From: Rhizobium sp. PP-CC-3A-592
GTDB lineage: Bacteria; Pseudomonadota; Alphaproteobacteria; Rhizobiales; Rhizobiaceae
Length of the DNA stretch: 64,000 nucleotides
Direction of reading: 5' to 3'
Assembly: GCF_003217095.1 (NCBI RefSeq)
Contig: NZ_QJSR01000005.1
Location: 1-64,000, forward strand
The number at the start of each line of letters is the position of its first letter. Position 1 is the first letter of the stretch. Shown piece after piece: positions 17,424 through 25,687 of this stretch. Under the pieces are notes generated by a model, which was not told the origin of the DNA, did not search any database, and was given only the letters and a program-made list of their open reading frames with translations. Position numbers and translations under genes: made by a program.

Positions 17424-19904
17424 TCAAAAGGGAACGGAGAGGGCGCTGCCGATGGCGGCGACGTCGCCAGAGGGACGCGCCGGCTTCTCCCTTGTCTCCG
17501 GCTGTGTTGATTGCGGCACCAGCTGGATGCGGCGGGCGGGGCCGGGCGCGAGGTGGAGCCAGTTGTCGGACGGCAGGAAGCCGGGGCAGGCGATGTGCAC
17601 CGACTGGGCGAGGCGATCGGTCGCGATGTCGAGCGCGAATCCCGCATCGGTCTCGACCAGGGCTGCCGAGAGCGTCGCATCGTGGATCGCCGGGCGGCGG
17701 CCGAGCGGGAAGTGGAAGGCTTCGGCGAGGGGGGCGTTCGTTTCCGCCGAGATGAGGCGGGCAACCGTCACGTCGTGCTGCGGGCCGGCGAAGCGGTAGG
17801 CGTAGGTCGTATCGAAGAAAGCACCGAAGAGATCGGTTGCGGGCAGACGGAACCTCGATCGAGCAGGCAGGACGACGTCTCGGCGGCCGGAGATGACGGG
17901 CTGGCGACCCGCGCGCAGGCAGGAGAGTTCCAGCCTTGCCGTCTCCTCGCGCGCCGTGTCGTTGACGAGATGAATGTCGAGGCCGTTCGTTCCCTCGTCG
18001 AGGAGAAGCACCTGAAGGGGCCGGAAGGCGCGGCGGACGGCGTGCCAGACGGGCTTCGGCAGGCCCGTGGCATCGACGAGACCCCAGCCGGCGCCGGCCA
18101 AGAGATCCTGAAACGTCCAGACGAGCGCGCCGCCGCAGGCGGAGCCCGCGCGGCGCCATTCCGAGAACGTCGCCTCGATCACCTCGCCGGTCACCGCGCG
18201 GGAGAGGTCGAGATAGCGCGCGGGATCTTCCCGCCGCAGCCGGGCCGGATCGAGATCGTAGAGACGGCCGAGATAGTGGTCGCGCGTATCCTCGAAATCC
18301 CACGAGGCATCGCGGTCGCGAGGAACGCGGGCCTTCCAGCGGGGATCGTGGACGGGCGCGACGGGCAGGTGCGCATCGAGCGTTGCCTGTTCCGGTACGT
18401 TGGAAAAGGCAAGGCATTCGGCAGCGAAGCTGACATCGGCGCGGCGCGCATCCTCGAGCGGACGTTCATACGCGCCGACGCCATAGTAGTGGCCGACGCC
18501 GGCATTCGGCGAGAAGGGCTGCGCGCCGTCGAAGGGGGAATTGGGGACATACGCGATGTCCGGCCGCTCGTTGGCCACGATGCCCGGCAGGACCGTTTCG
18601 GTCAGAGGGCCGGCCCAGACCCGTTCGGCGAGACCCATCATCGCGGCCTGCTGGTACATCTCGCTGCCGCCGCAGAAGACGGCGAGCGACGGCGAGGCGC
18701 GTGTCGCCCGCAGCAGCGTCTCGACCTCTTCGCGCAGCAGAGCGGCAAAGGCCTCGTTCTCGACCGGATAGTCGAAATTGGCCAACATGGTGTCCTGCCA
18801 GATCATCAATCCGAGTTCGTCGCAGAGCGCGAAGAAGGCCTGTGTCTCGTAGGTCATGGTGCCGCCGATGCGGATCATGTTCATGTTGGCGTCTGCCGCG
18901 AGCCGCAGCCAGGGCGCATAGGCTTCTCGCGTTCCCGGCAGGCCCACGATGTCCGCATTGGTCCAGATGGCACCGCGGCAGAAGATGTCGACGCCGTTGA
19001 CCTTCAGGGCAAAACGCGTGCCGTCGGTGCCGCGGTCGATCTCGATCCGGCGGAAACCGGTGCGGCCGAGGGTGAGACGGTCCTCACCCATGAAGATCTC
19101 GACGTCGTGAAGCACCGGTTCGCCATGGCTGCGCGGCCACCAGGGTGCGATGCCGGGCAGGGCGAGCGTTGCCTCCGCGCGGCCGTTTTCGACGGTAACG
19201 GTGGTTTCATGGCCGTCGCAGCGCAGCCGGATTGGCCCTGTTGCCGTCGTCTCGAAGCGGACGTTCAGGTGCCCGGTGCCCTCGGCATCGAGAGAGGCGG
19301 CGATATCGACGGCGCTGACGGAAGCCTGTTCGGCGCGGCGGAGCGTGACGGGACGATAGGGTCCGGCCGCGTGGATCTCCGGGCACCAGCCGGGCATGTA
19401 GCCGAGCGCCGTGGTCCGCACGCCGCGCAGGCCTGCGGGAACGATCATCTTGGTGCGCCAGCGCGCCCGCTTCAGCTTGCGCGACAGATGTGGCAGGAGC
19501 GCGCGACAGCAGATGGCGAGGCGGTCGTTGCCGGTGAGGCGCACGGGGACGTCGTGGCGCGTAAACATGCTGTGCGAGGACAGGATCTTCTCGCCGTTGA
19601 GGAAGACGTCGGCAATGGTCGCAAGGCCTTCGAAACGGAGAACGGCCTCACCCGGCGGTTCATCCGCGATGACGGTGAGGAACCAGGCATCCTGCCCGTT
19701 CAGCGGGTGGGGGGCCGTGCGGTCGAATTGGCCTGCCGCTTCCAGGGCTCCGGCGACGGTTCCGGGAACGATCGCGGAGATGCCGTCATCGTCAGGCAGT
19801 GCGGATGGGTCGGCGTGGAGCCCCGGGGGCGTCAGGACGAGGCGCCAGCCGTGCGTCAGGGGGCGTGCATCCACGAGACGAAGGCGGGCGGGCAGCGTTG
19901 TCAT
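17424..19904 (-). CDS. Glycoside hydrolase family 2, beta-mannosidase-like
   Basis: An 826-residue glycosidase without a signal peptide, so probably cytoplasmic. The sugar-binding domain (~15-190), an immunoglobulin-like domain and the TIM barrel follow in GH2 order. The acid/base Glu is E415 in CGGSE (mannosidases have GNNE) and the nucleophile is E496 in FAAEC (family SEFG), so both catalytic glutamates are kept although flanking residues differ. ATG 19904 has AGGA upstream. It lies 38 nt after the DUF1839 gene on the same strand and is probably the last gene of the carrier-protein operon. Mannosidase specificity is not certain. Confidence 0.82.
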   Translation of the reverse strand: MTTLPARLRLVDARPLTHGWRLVLTPPGLHADPSALPDDDGISAIVPGTVAGALEAAGQFDRTAPHPLNGQDAWFLTVIADEPPGEAVLRFEGLATIADVFLNGEKILSSHSMFTRHDVPVRLTGNDRLAICCRALLPHLSRKLKRARWRTKMIVPAGLRGVRTTALGYMPGWCPEIHAAGPYRPVTLRRAEQASVSAVDIAASLDAEGTGHLNVRFETTATGPIRLRCDGHETTVTVENGRAEATLALPGIAPWWPRSHGEPVLHDVEIFMGEDRLTLGRTGFRRIEIDRGTDGTRFALKVNGVDIFCRGAIWTNADIVGLPGTREAYAPWLRLAADANMNMIRIGGTMTYETQAFFALCDELGLMIWQDTMLANFDYPVENEAFAALLREEVETLLRATRASPSLAVFCGGSEMYQQAAMMGLAERVWAGPLTETVLPGIVANERPDIAYVPNSPFDGAQPFSPNAGVGHYYGVGAYERPLEDARRADVSFAAECLAFSNVPEQATLDAHLPVAPVHDPRWKARVPRDRDASWDFEDTRDHYLGRLYDLDPARLRREDPARYLDLSRAVTGEVIEATFSEWRRAGSACGGALVWTFQDLLAGAGWGLVDATGLPKPVWHAVRRAFRPLQVLLLDEGTNGLDIHLVNDTAREETARLELSCLRAGRQPVISGRRDVVLPARSRFRLPATDLFGAFFDTTYAYRFAGPQHDVTVARLISAETNAPLAEAFHFPLGRRPAIHDATLSAALVETDAGFALDIATDRLAQSVHIACPGFLPSDNWLHLAPGPARRIQLVPQSTQPETREKPARPSGDVAAIGSALSVPF

Positions 19905-19942
19905 GATGTCCTGAGGTTTCCTGTCTGTCGGGCGCGAACGTG

Positions 19943-20911
19943 TCAGGCGAGCTTTGCCGCCAGCCCCTGCATCAGAGCGTCCCAGGCCTCCGCGGCCGGC
20001 GTCAGCGTGCCAGCGAGCGCGTCGAACCTCTTGCGGTTGACGGCGCGGGCGACCTGGAACTGCACGGTCTTGCCGACCTCGGAGATCTTCAGGGCCGCGA
20101 GGCGTTCCGCTTCGAAACGACCGTCCGGCGAAAGCCATCCGAGATGGGTGGCGAGCAGTTCGTAGTTCGCGCCGAACTGGCGCAGCGTGTTGAAGGCGTA
20201 TTTGTGGAAGAAGTCGAAGTCGCGGCTGGCCAGCGCCTCAACCTGCGCCGGGAAGACGGCGGCAAAGGCCTGAAACGGGCTTTCCTGCGGGCGGCGGGCG
20301 AAATGAAATGCGAGCAGCGCCAGCGCCTTCTCCCGGATACGCGCCTCGTCCGGCAGTACGGTCGGCAGCTTGGCGAACTCGGTATAGGGCAGGAGCGGCA
20401 AGGCCTCCGGGCCAGCCAGCGTCTGGAACAGGCCGTCGAAATCGTTGCCTTCCAGATGGAAGAAGCCGCCATTGTGGAAATAATCGAGGCTGCGGCCGTG
20501 AACGTCCAGACGATTGATGCCGATCGTCGTCTTGCCGTGTTCGCGGCCATAGGCGACGCCCGCGGTGTCGGGCATGAAGAAGCTGTCCATCTCAACGAGG
20601 CAGAGACGGCCGCGGGCGATCTGGGTCTCCAGATGCCGCTCGACCCTGTCGAAGATGGCGAGTTCCGTGCAGGTGATGCCGTACAGAGCTTCGAGGTCTT
20701 CCAGCGGCACCTTGAAGAAGGTGAACTGGTCGCCCTCGAAGTCCTGCGTCAGCGTGAAGCCGAGCATGGCTTCCGGCGGCAGGCCCAGCGTGTTCAAGAC
20801 CTCGATCCAGAGATCGATGTAGCAGTTGGTCTCCGGCCACATGCGCGCCGTGTCGTGGAGCGCATGCGGGCGATAGGTCTCGGGCGCGATGCCGGGGAAG
20901 ACGGCTTGCAT
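19943..20911 (-). CDS. DUF1839 family protein of aminoacyl-carrier cassette
   Basis: A 322-residue protein recognised as DUF1839 by its features and by its fixed position next to amino acid:[carrier protein] ligases. Visible segments include ETNCYIDLWIEVLNTLG, FEGDQFTFFKVPLEDLE, LVEMDSFFMPDT and FHNGGFFHLEG. The conserved Cys in ETNC, with the His and Asp residues, is compatible with a thiol-type acyl-transfer or hydrolytic enzyme that takes the amino acid from the carrier, but that is inference. It starts 7 nt after the ligase stop. ATG 20911 gives the normal length. Confidence 0.78.
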   Translation of the reverse strand: MQAVFPGIAPETYRPHALHDTARMWPETNCYIDLWIEVLNTLGLPPEAMLGFTLTQDFEGDQFTFFKVPLEDLEALYGITCTELAIFDRVERHLETQIARGRLCLVEMDSFFMPDTAGVAYGREHGKTTIGINRLDVHGRSLDYFHNGGFFHLEGNDFDGLFQTLAGPEALPLLPYTEFAKLPTVLPDEARIREKALALLAFHFARRPQESPFQAFAAVFPAQVEALASRDFDFFHKYAFNTLRQFGANYELLATHLGWLSPDGRFEAERLAALKISEVGKTVQFQVARAVNRKRFDALAGTLTPAAEAWDALMQGLAAKLA

Positions 20912-20918
20912 GGTTCGA

Positions 20919-21827
20919 TCAGCCCCAGAGCGTCTTGCGGACGTGTGACGGCCACGCGTTGACGTCGAGGCCGTGGTGCTTGAAGAGCGCCAGCGCGATG
21001 CGCTCCAGGCCGAAACCGACGCAGGCGGTGTGCGCGGTTTCGCCGTCATCCGTCGTCAGGCCCCAGGTCTTGCCAAAATGGTCCTGATGGTAGTTGAAGC
21101 TCATGCAAGCGGTCGGGCCGGCATTGGCGTTGACGGGGATCAGCAGTTCGAACTTGAGGTTCTGGTTGCGCTGGTTGTTCTTGTACATCTTGCCGGCGCG
21201 GCCGAAGAAGGGGTCGTTGGCGACGTCGATCTCTACGGGCAGGCCGACCGATTCCATCAGCTTGGTGCCACGCTCCATCCAATCCTGGCGGAAGGCGACG
21301 ACGTCCGTCGGCTTGCCCATGCGGACATATTCGCGCATGCGGAACAGCTGCATGCGGGTCGGCTCTTTCGACGGCTCATGACGGAAGCAATAGGACTGCA
21401 GGTCGAAGAGACCGCCGCCGGCCGGCAGGGCGCCACGCTTGGCGATCGTCGGGTAGAGCGGGTAGCAGGCCGCGGGCGTCAGCACGATGTCGGTTGCCTG
21501 CTGCTGGCCGGTCCAGTCCTTGCCTTCCTCCATGCAGGTCAAGAGGCTGACATGGTCGAGCTCGCAGCCGCAGAAGGAGTGGATGGTGCCGGCGAGCTGC
21601 GGGAAGCTCTTCATATAGCCCGAGCCTTCGAAATGGGCGCGGTTCATGCCGGGCGGGAAGCGGATGGTCTCCGGCTTGTCGACGCCGCCGAGACCATCGA
21701 TCACGGCTTCGAAACGAGTGATGACGTCTTCGAACGCGCCGCTGCGGCCATAGAGGCCATCGACGCCGGTGTCGATAAGGAGGCCGGCCGCAAACAGCCG
21801 GTCGAGCAAGGGAAGCTGCATATCCAT
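20919..21827 (-). CDS. Amino acid:[carrier protein] ligase (class II aaRS-like)
   Basis: A 302-residue homologue of the catalytic core of atypical seryl-tRNA synthetase with no tRNA-binding arm. Such enzymes activate glycine or alanine with ATP and load it onto the phosphopantetheine of a small carrier protein instead of tRNA (shown for Bradyrhizobium and Agrobacterium homologues). Zinc-site residues are present: C121 (TPAACYP), E166 (RMREYV) and C269 (TACVGFG), as is motif 2 (FRHE at 148-151) and motif 3 (GFGLERIAL, 271-279). Its carrier gene is two genes upstream, so substrate and partner are encoded together. Which amino acid is used cannot be read from sequence. Confidence 0.92.
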   Translation of the reverse strand: MDMQLPLLDRLFAAGLLIDTGVDGLYGRSGAFEDVITRFEAVIDGLGGVDKPETIRFPPGMNRAHFEGSGYMKSFPQLAGTIHSFCGCELDHVSLLTCMEEGKDWTGQQQATDIVLTPAACYPLYPTIAKRGALPAGGGLFDLQSYCFRHEPSKEPTRMQLFRMREYVRMGKPTDVVAFRQDWMERGTKLMESVGLPVEIDVANDPFFGRAGKMYKNNQRNQNLKFELLIPVNANAGPTACMSFNYHQDHFGKTWGLTTDDGETAHTACVGFGLERIALALFKHHGLDVNAWPSHVRKTLWG

Positions 21828-21833
21828 GGTCGG

Positions 21834-23015
21834 TTACCCCAGAAGGTTGGTTTCAATCTTGTTCACGAGAAGCATGTTCGACGTATTGGCGAGGATGCGG
21901 TCGTTGGAGATCATCAGCTGCGCCGACTGGGCGTCGCGCAGGTGGCGTCCGAGCGAGAACGGGGTGCCGTTCTTGTAGCCCATGATGCCGGTGATCTGCA
22001 TGGCGTGGTCGATGATCTCGGGCACGGTCCGGGAGACCGCGATCTTCACGTTGTTCATCGCAACGGAGAAGCCCATGGAGGAGAGCAGTTCCGGCTCGGC
22101 AAGGGCTGCCTCATAGCGGGCAAGGCCGGCCGTGACGTTGGCGCGGACCTGTTGCAGGAGGCTGGAGGCTTCCGCGAGGTGCAGCGCGCCGGGCGGTGTC
22201 TGGCCGGGGCTCTTGCGGGCTGCGGCGCGCACGAAGGCCTGGGCGCGGGTCATCGCATTGACCGCGATGCCGTACCAGACGCCGCCCCAGAGCAGGTGCG
22301 AGCTTGCCAGCATGGATTGCGCCGCGATCTCCGCGAAAGGTTTCGGCAGGATCTGTTCCTTCGGGGCCTCGCCCTTGAAGAGATAGCCTTCCGAACAGGT
22401 GCCACGCATGCCGAGCGTGTCCCATTCGTTGGTGCGCTCCAGCGTGTACTGGTCCTTCGTGAAAACCGTCATGACCTGGTCGGTCGTCACGGCATCCGGA
22501 TGGGCGCGGGAGGTGATGAGGATCGCATCGGCGTGGCGTCCGTAGGAGATGACCGTCGCGTCCTTCTGGAGCCGACAGGTGTCTCCATCGATCTCGATGG
22601 CGCAGATCGAGTTGCGCATATTGCCGCCGATGCCGCCTTCCGTCGTCGCCGAGGCGATGAGGAGCTGTTCGTCGACGATGCGGCGCATGAAGCTCTGATG
22701 CCATGGGCTGTCGATGCCGTGGGACACGAGGCTCGACAGCTTGATGTGGTGCATGGCGAAGACCATGGCGGAGGCGGAGCAGGCCTGGCCGAGAACGGTG
22801 CAGGCTTCCGCGATCTGCGCGGTCGTCGCGCCCTCTCCGCCCAGGGTGACGGGGATCTGGATCGACAGCAGCCGTTCCGAGATCAGGGCATCCGCCGCTT
22901 CGCGCGGGAAGCGGGCATTGCGGTCCACGTCGTCGGCGTGCTGGCCGGCGATGCCGGCCACGCGGCGGGCGCGCTCCAGCAGCGTCGATCCTTGAGCGTT
23001 GAGGGCGACGTCCAT
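21834..23015 (-). CDS. Acyl-CoA dehydrogenase-like flavoprotein
   Basis: A 393-residue acyl-CoA dehydrogenase fold protein: N-terminal helical domain (ADALISERLLSIQIPVTLGG), middle beta domain (IGGNMRNSICAIEIDGDTCRLQ, then WDTLGMRGTCSEG) and a C-terminal four-helix FAD domain. Its place between the carrier protein and the amino acid ligase suggests the substrate is an aminoacyl-S-carrier rather than acyl-CoA, as for carrier-bound prolyl oxidases of pyrrole pathways. The start codon overlaps the carrier-protein stop by one base and the ligase gene begins 6 nt after its stop, so stoichiometric expression is likely. Confidence 0.87.
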   Translation of the reverse strand: MDVALNAQGSTLLERARRVAGIAGQHADDVDRNARFPREAADALISERLLSIQIPVTLGGEGATTAQIAEACTVLGQACSASAMVFAMHHIKLSSLVSHGIDSPWHQSFMRRIVDEQLLIASATTEGGIGGNMRNSICAIEIDGDTCRLQKDATVISYGRHADAILITSRAHPDAVTTDQVMTVFTKDQYTLERTNEWDTLGMRGTCSEGYLFKGEAPKEQILPKPFAEIAAQSMLASSHLLWGGVWYGIAVNAMTRAQAFVRAAARKSPGQTPPGALHLAEASSLLQQVRANVTAGLARYEAALAEPELLSSMGFSVAMNNVKIAVSRTVPEIIDHAMQITGIMGYKNGTPFSLGRHLRDAQSAQLMISNDRILANTSNMLLVNKIETNLLG

Positions 23016-23263
23016 CAGGCGGCTTCTTTCCCGGCCACCAGCTGGTTGACCGTCTGCTCGATGATGGCGATCGTGGAGAAGGACTTGCGGTTGAGCAGGT
23101 TGTCGGGAAACTCGACATCGAACGTGTCTTCGAGCGCCAGCATCAGCTGCACCGAGCCATGCGACGACATGCCGGCTGCATAGAGGTCCGCATCGTCGTC
23201 CAGACCGGCTGCCGAGGGCAGGGAGGCATATTGGGCAAGCATCTCACGGATCTGGGTCTTCAC
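23015..23263 (-). CDS. Acyl-carrier-like protein for aminoacyl loading
   Basis: An 82-residue acidic four-helix carrier protein. The phosphopantetheine attachment motif is unusual: instead of G-x-DSL it reads AGMSSHGSV (30-38), with Ser34 the probable attachment residue and the preceding Asp replaced by Ser33. The following VQLMLALEDTFDVEFPD is the standard helix II and loop of ACPs. It is the first gene of the minus-strand operon, one base overlapping the dehydrogenase gene, and is the expected acceptor of the amino acid ligase. It is not the fatty-acid ACP, which would have the DSL motif. Confidence 0.88.
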   Translation of the reverse strand: MKTQIREMLAQYASLPSAAGLDDDADLYAAGMSSHGSVQLMLALEDTFDVEFPDNLLNRKSFSTIAIIEQTVNQLVAGKEAA

Positions 23264-23590
23264 GGCGTCACTCCTTTGCAGCGCGGCTCGAGGGCCTGTG
23301 GCTCTGATGACGCAGGGATAGCGCTTGCAGGCTAAAAACGGCCTAAGGAATATAGCTAAAGTTTCCTCAAGCGACGCCTGATATGGCGCCGTCCCTGAAA
23401 TCCGCTCGCTTAAGTCCCTGCAAATACTGTGCTTCGCGTCTACGTAAGCCGCAACGTTCAGGGGTTGTTAACCATAAGCTGTCAATTCTTCGGATCGAGA
23501 ACCTCGTGCGGGCTGCGAGTCATGGTCCGAACCCCGCCGAGCCGAAACGTGAGCGCTGACAAAACAACCTGGCGTGGATATGGAAGCCCT
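23264..23590. other. Divergent intergenic region, carrier operon / ExoP-like gene
   Basis: These 327 bases separate two divergent operons and should hold both promoters. It contains a locally AT-rich stretch around 23330-23370 (TAAGGAATATAGCTAAAG) and another near 23467-23490. A possible minus-strand -10 (TATATT) lies near 23350, but its best -35 is only ~10 bases away. No repeat, operator or RNA gene is evident. Confidence 0.5.
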
Positions 23591-25687
23591 ATGGACATCG
23601 ACGTCTTTCAACTTCCGTCGATCGTGATGCGCCGCATCGGTATCGTCATCGTGACGGCGCTGATCTTCGGTGGCCTGGGGTTTGCCTTCGTTCTCAGCCA
23701 GCCGGCCGTGTTTCGGGCTTCCACCCAGATCCTGCTCGACCCCGAGCGGCTTGCCGCCGTCGGCCAGTCCGCCGGCGACACCGCCGCACCGGCGCAGGCG
23801 CAGCAGGCGATCGACAGCCAGATCTACGTCATGCAATCCTTCAGCGTCCTCTCCGAGGCCGCGCGCAAGCTCGCATTGCAGGAGGATCCTTTCTTCCAGG
23901 CGAAGGTTGGCCTGATCGGCCGGCTTCTCGGCCGGTCGCCGTCGGCCCCCGTTTCGGAAGAGGCGGCAGCGGCGGGCGCTGCGGCGACGCTCGCACAGAA
24001 CCTCATTATCGCCCGCGCCGACCAGTCGCTGGTCTTCACCATCACGGCCCAGCATCCGAACGCGGCCCGCGCCGCCGAGATCGCCAATACCGTCTCGGCG
24101 ATCTATCTGGAAAAAGCCAACAAGATCGGGTCCGACAAGAGCCTCAAGGCCAGCATGAGCCTTCAGGTCGAGGCCGAAGAGCTGCGCAAGCGGTTGCTCG
24201 AAGCCGAAGACAAAGTCGTCAAATTCCGCACGCAGAACGGCTTGATCAGCACCGGCGAGAAGGGCCTCGTGACCGACCAGCAACTCGAGGCTGTGACGCA
24301 GCAGCTCGGCAGCGCCCGCGCCGCCCTCGAGCAGCAGCAGATCAATTACAATCAGGTTCGTACTTTGACGACGGGCGATCTCGCCTCGGGCGCGATCCCC
24401 GAAGCGCTGCAGCAGACGTCGGTCACGACGTTGCGCACGCGCTATGCGCAGACTCTCGATCGGTTGGCGGAGCTGCAGACCAGCCTCGGCAGCCGGCATC
24501 CGCAGCTCCAGACCGCGCAGGCGCAGGCCGAAAGCATGCGGCGGGCGCTGGAGTCGGAGCTGAAGCGCGTTCAGGACTCGGTGCGCAATACCTATGAACG
24601 CAGCAAGGCCAATGTCGCGGCGCTCGAAACGCGCTTCGCCGCGCTTCGCAACGCCAATGGCGACAGCGGCGATGCGCGCACGACCCTTGCGCAACTGCAG
24701 AGCGAGGCCGATGCGATCCGCGGCGTCTACACCTCATTCGTCACGCGCTCGGAAGAGTTGAGCCGCCAGTACGATATCGGTTCGGGCAATTCCCGCATCA
24801 TCTCGGAGGCCCTGCCGCCGACGAAGACGACGCGCGCATCTGCCCTGCTGGTGGCCATCGCCGGCTTTCTGTTCGGGGCCGCGGCCGGATCGGCCATCGC
24901 CGTCGGGCTGGATCTCGTGGACGGGCGGGTGACCTCCGACCGGCAGATCGTCGATACGCTCGGCGTCCCCGTCATCGCCCGCATCGCGGCTCGGCAGACG
25001 CGGGGCCAGACGCGGGGAACATCGGATGTGCCGGACGATGGCTGGGCTTCCGGGCGTTCACCGCGCACCGGCGGTCTCGTCGCACGGATGAAGCGCCGCC
25101 TGCCGTTTTCCGGCAAGGCGGCTGCACGGTCGCATGCCGCAGAACGCCAACGCGAGGCGGGCGTCACGCGCTCGGCCTATGTGCTGACCGATGCGGTTGC
25201 GGCCCTGCCGGCCCGGATCGTGTTTCTCTCGCCCGGCATGGAGAAGCCGGATGAGACGCTGGTGGGCGACATCGCGCTCGCGCTGGCCGATACGGGTGCG
25301 GCCGTCGATATCGCAGCGGCATCCGTGCCTGCCTCGTCTCTGCTGGCCGGTACACTCAAGCGGATGCAACTGGGCGGCGTTCCCGCTTTCGAGAGCGTCA
25401 GTTACCGCCGTCTCGATCGCCATGCCATGCCGCGGCAACGCAGTCGCGCCTCGGGCTCGCTCCTGTCGGCGGCGATCAAGCCGGCACCGGCCGACTTTTC
25501 CGTGATCGATGCGACCGGCGAAGAGAATGCCGCGCGGTTGATGGCCTTCGTGAAGGACAGCGACGCGATCGCTATCGTCATGCGGCCCGGCCGGGTGGGT
25601 CGCGCCGACCTCAAGGATCTCGCACAGACGCTCGGCCCCTGGAAAACCAAACTCGTCGGCGTCGTGATCGTCGAGGCGTCCGCCTGA
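23591..25687 (+). CDS. Wzc/ExoP-like polysaccharide co-polymerase without kinase motif
   Basis: A 698-residue inner-membrane chain-length and export protein. A Wzz domain starts at the N terminus with TM1 at ~15-37, a long periplasmic coiled coil (~180-395), the LPPTK motif at 408-412 and TM2 at ~416-440. The cytoplasmic part (~540-698) has the fold outline of a BY-kinase, but the Walker A position reads SPGMEKPDET (547-556), Walker A-prime has lost its aspartates and there is no C-terminal tyrosine cluster. Autophosphorylation is therefore unlikely. ATG 23591 follows GGAAG. The polymerase-like gene overlaps its stop by one base. Confidence 0.85.
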   Translation: MDIDVFQLPSIVMRRIGIVIVTALIFGGLGFAFVLSQPAVFRASTQILLDPERLAAVGQSAGDTAAPAQAQQAIDSQIYVMQSFSVLSEAARKLALQEDPFFQAKVGLIGRLLGRSPSAPVSEEAAAAGAAATLAQNLIIARADQSLVFTITAQHPNAARAAEIANTVSAIYLEKANKIGSDKSLKASMSLQVEAEELRKRLLEAEDKVVKFRTQNGLISTGEKGLVTDQQLEAVTQQLGSARAALEQQQINYNQVRTLTTGDLASGAIPEALQQTSVTTLRTRYAQTLDRLAELQTSLGSRHPQLQTAQAQAESMRRALESELKRVQDSVRNTYERSKANVAALETRFAALRNANGDSGDARTTLAQLQSEADAIRGVYTSFVTRSEELSRQYDIGSGNSRIISEALPPTKTTRASALLVAIAGFLFGAAAGSAIAVGLDLVDGRVTSDRQIVDTLGVPVIARIAARQTRGQTRGTSDVPDDGWASGRSPRTGGLVARMKRRLPFSGKAAARSHAAERQREAGVTRSAYVLTDAVAALPARIVFLSPGMEKPDETLVGDIALALADTGAAVDIAAASVPASSLLAGTLKRMQLGGVPAFESVSYRRLDRHAMPRQRSRASGSLLSAAIKPAPADFSVIDATGEENAARLMAFVKDSDAIAIVMRPGRVGRADLKDLAQTLGPWKTKLVGVVIVEASA

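Noticed and set aside
17511-20165. 884-codon plus-strand frame opposite the GH2 and DUF1839 genes
   Set aside because: Shadow frame with no recognisable domain; the minus strand encodes a complete GH2 protein with both catalytic glutamates.
20973-23183. 736-codon plus-strand frame opposite ligase and dehydrogenase genes
   Set aside because: It spans two real genes with overlapping starts and stops on the minus strand and resembles no protein.
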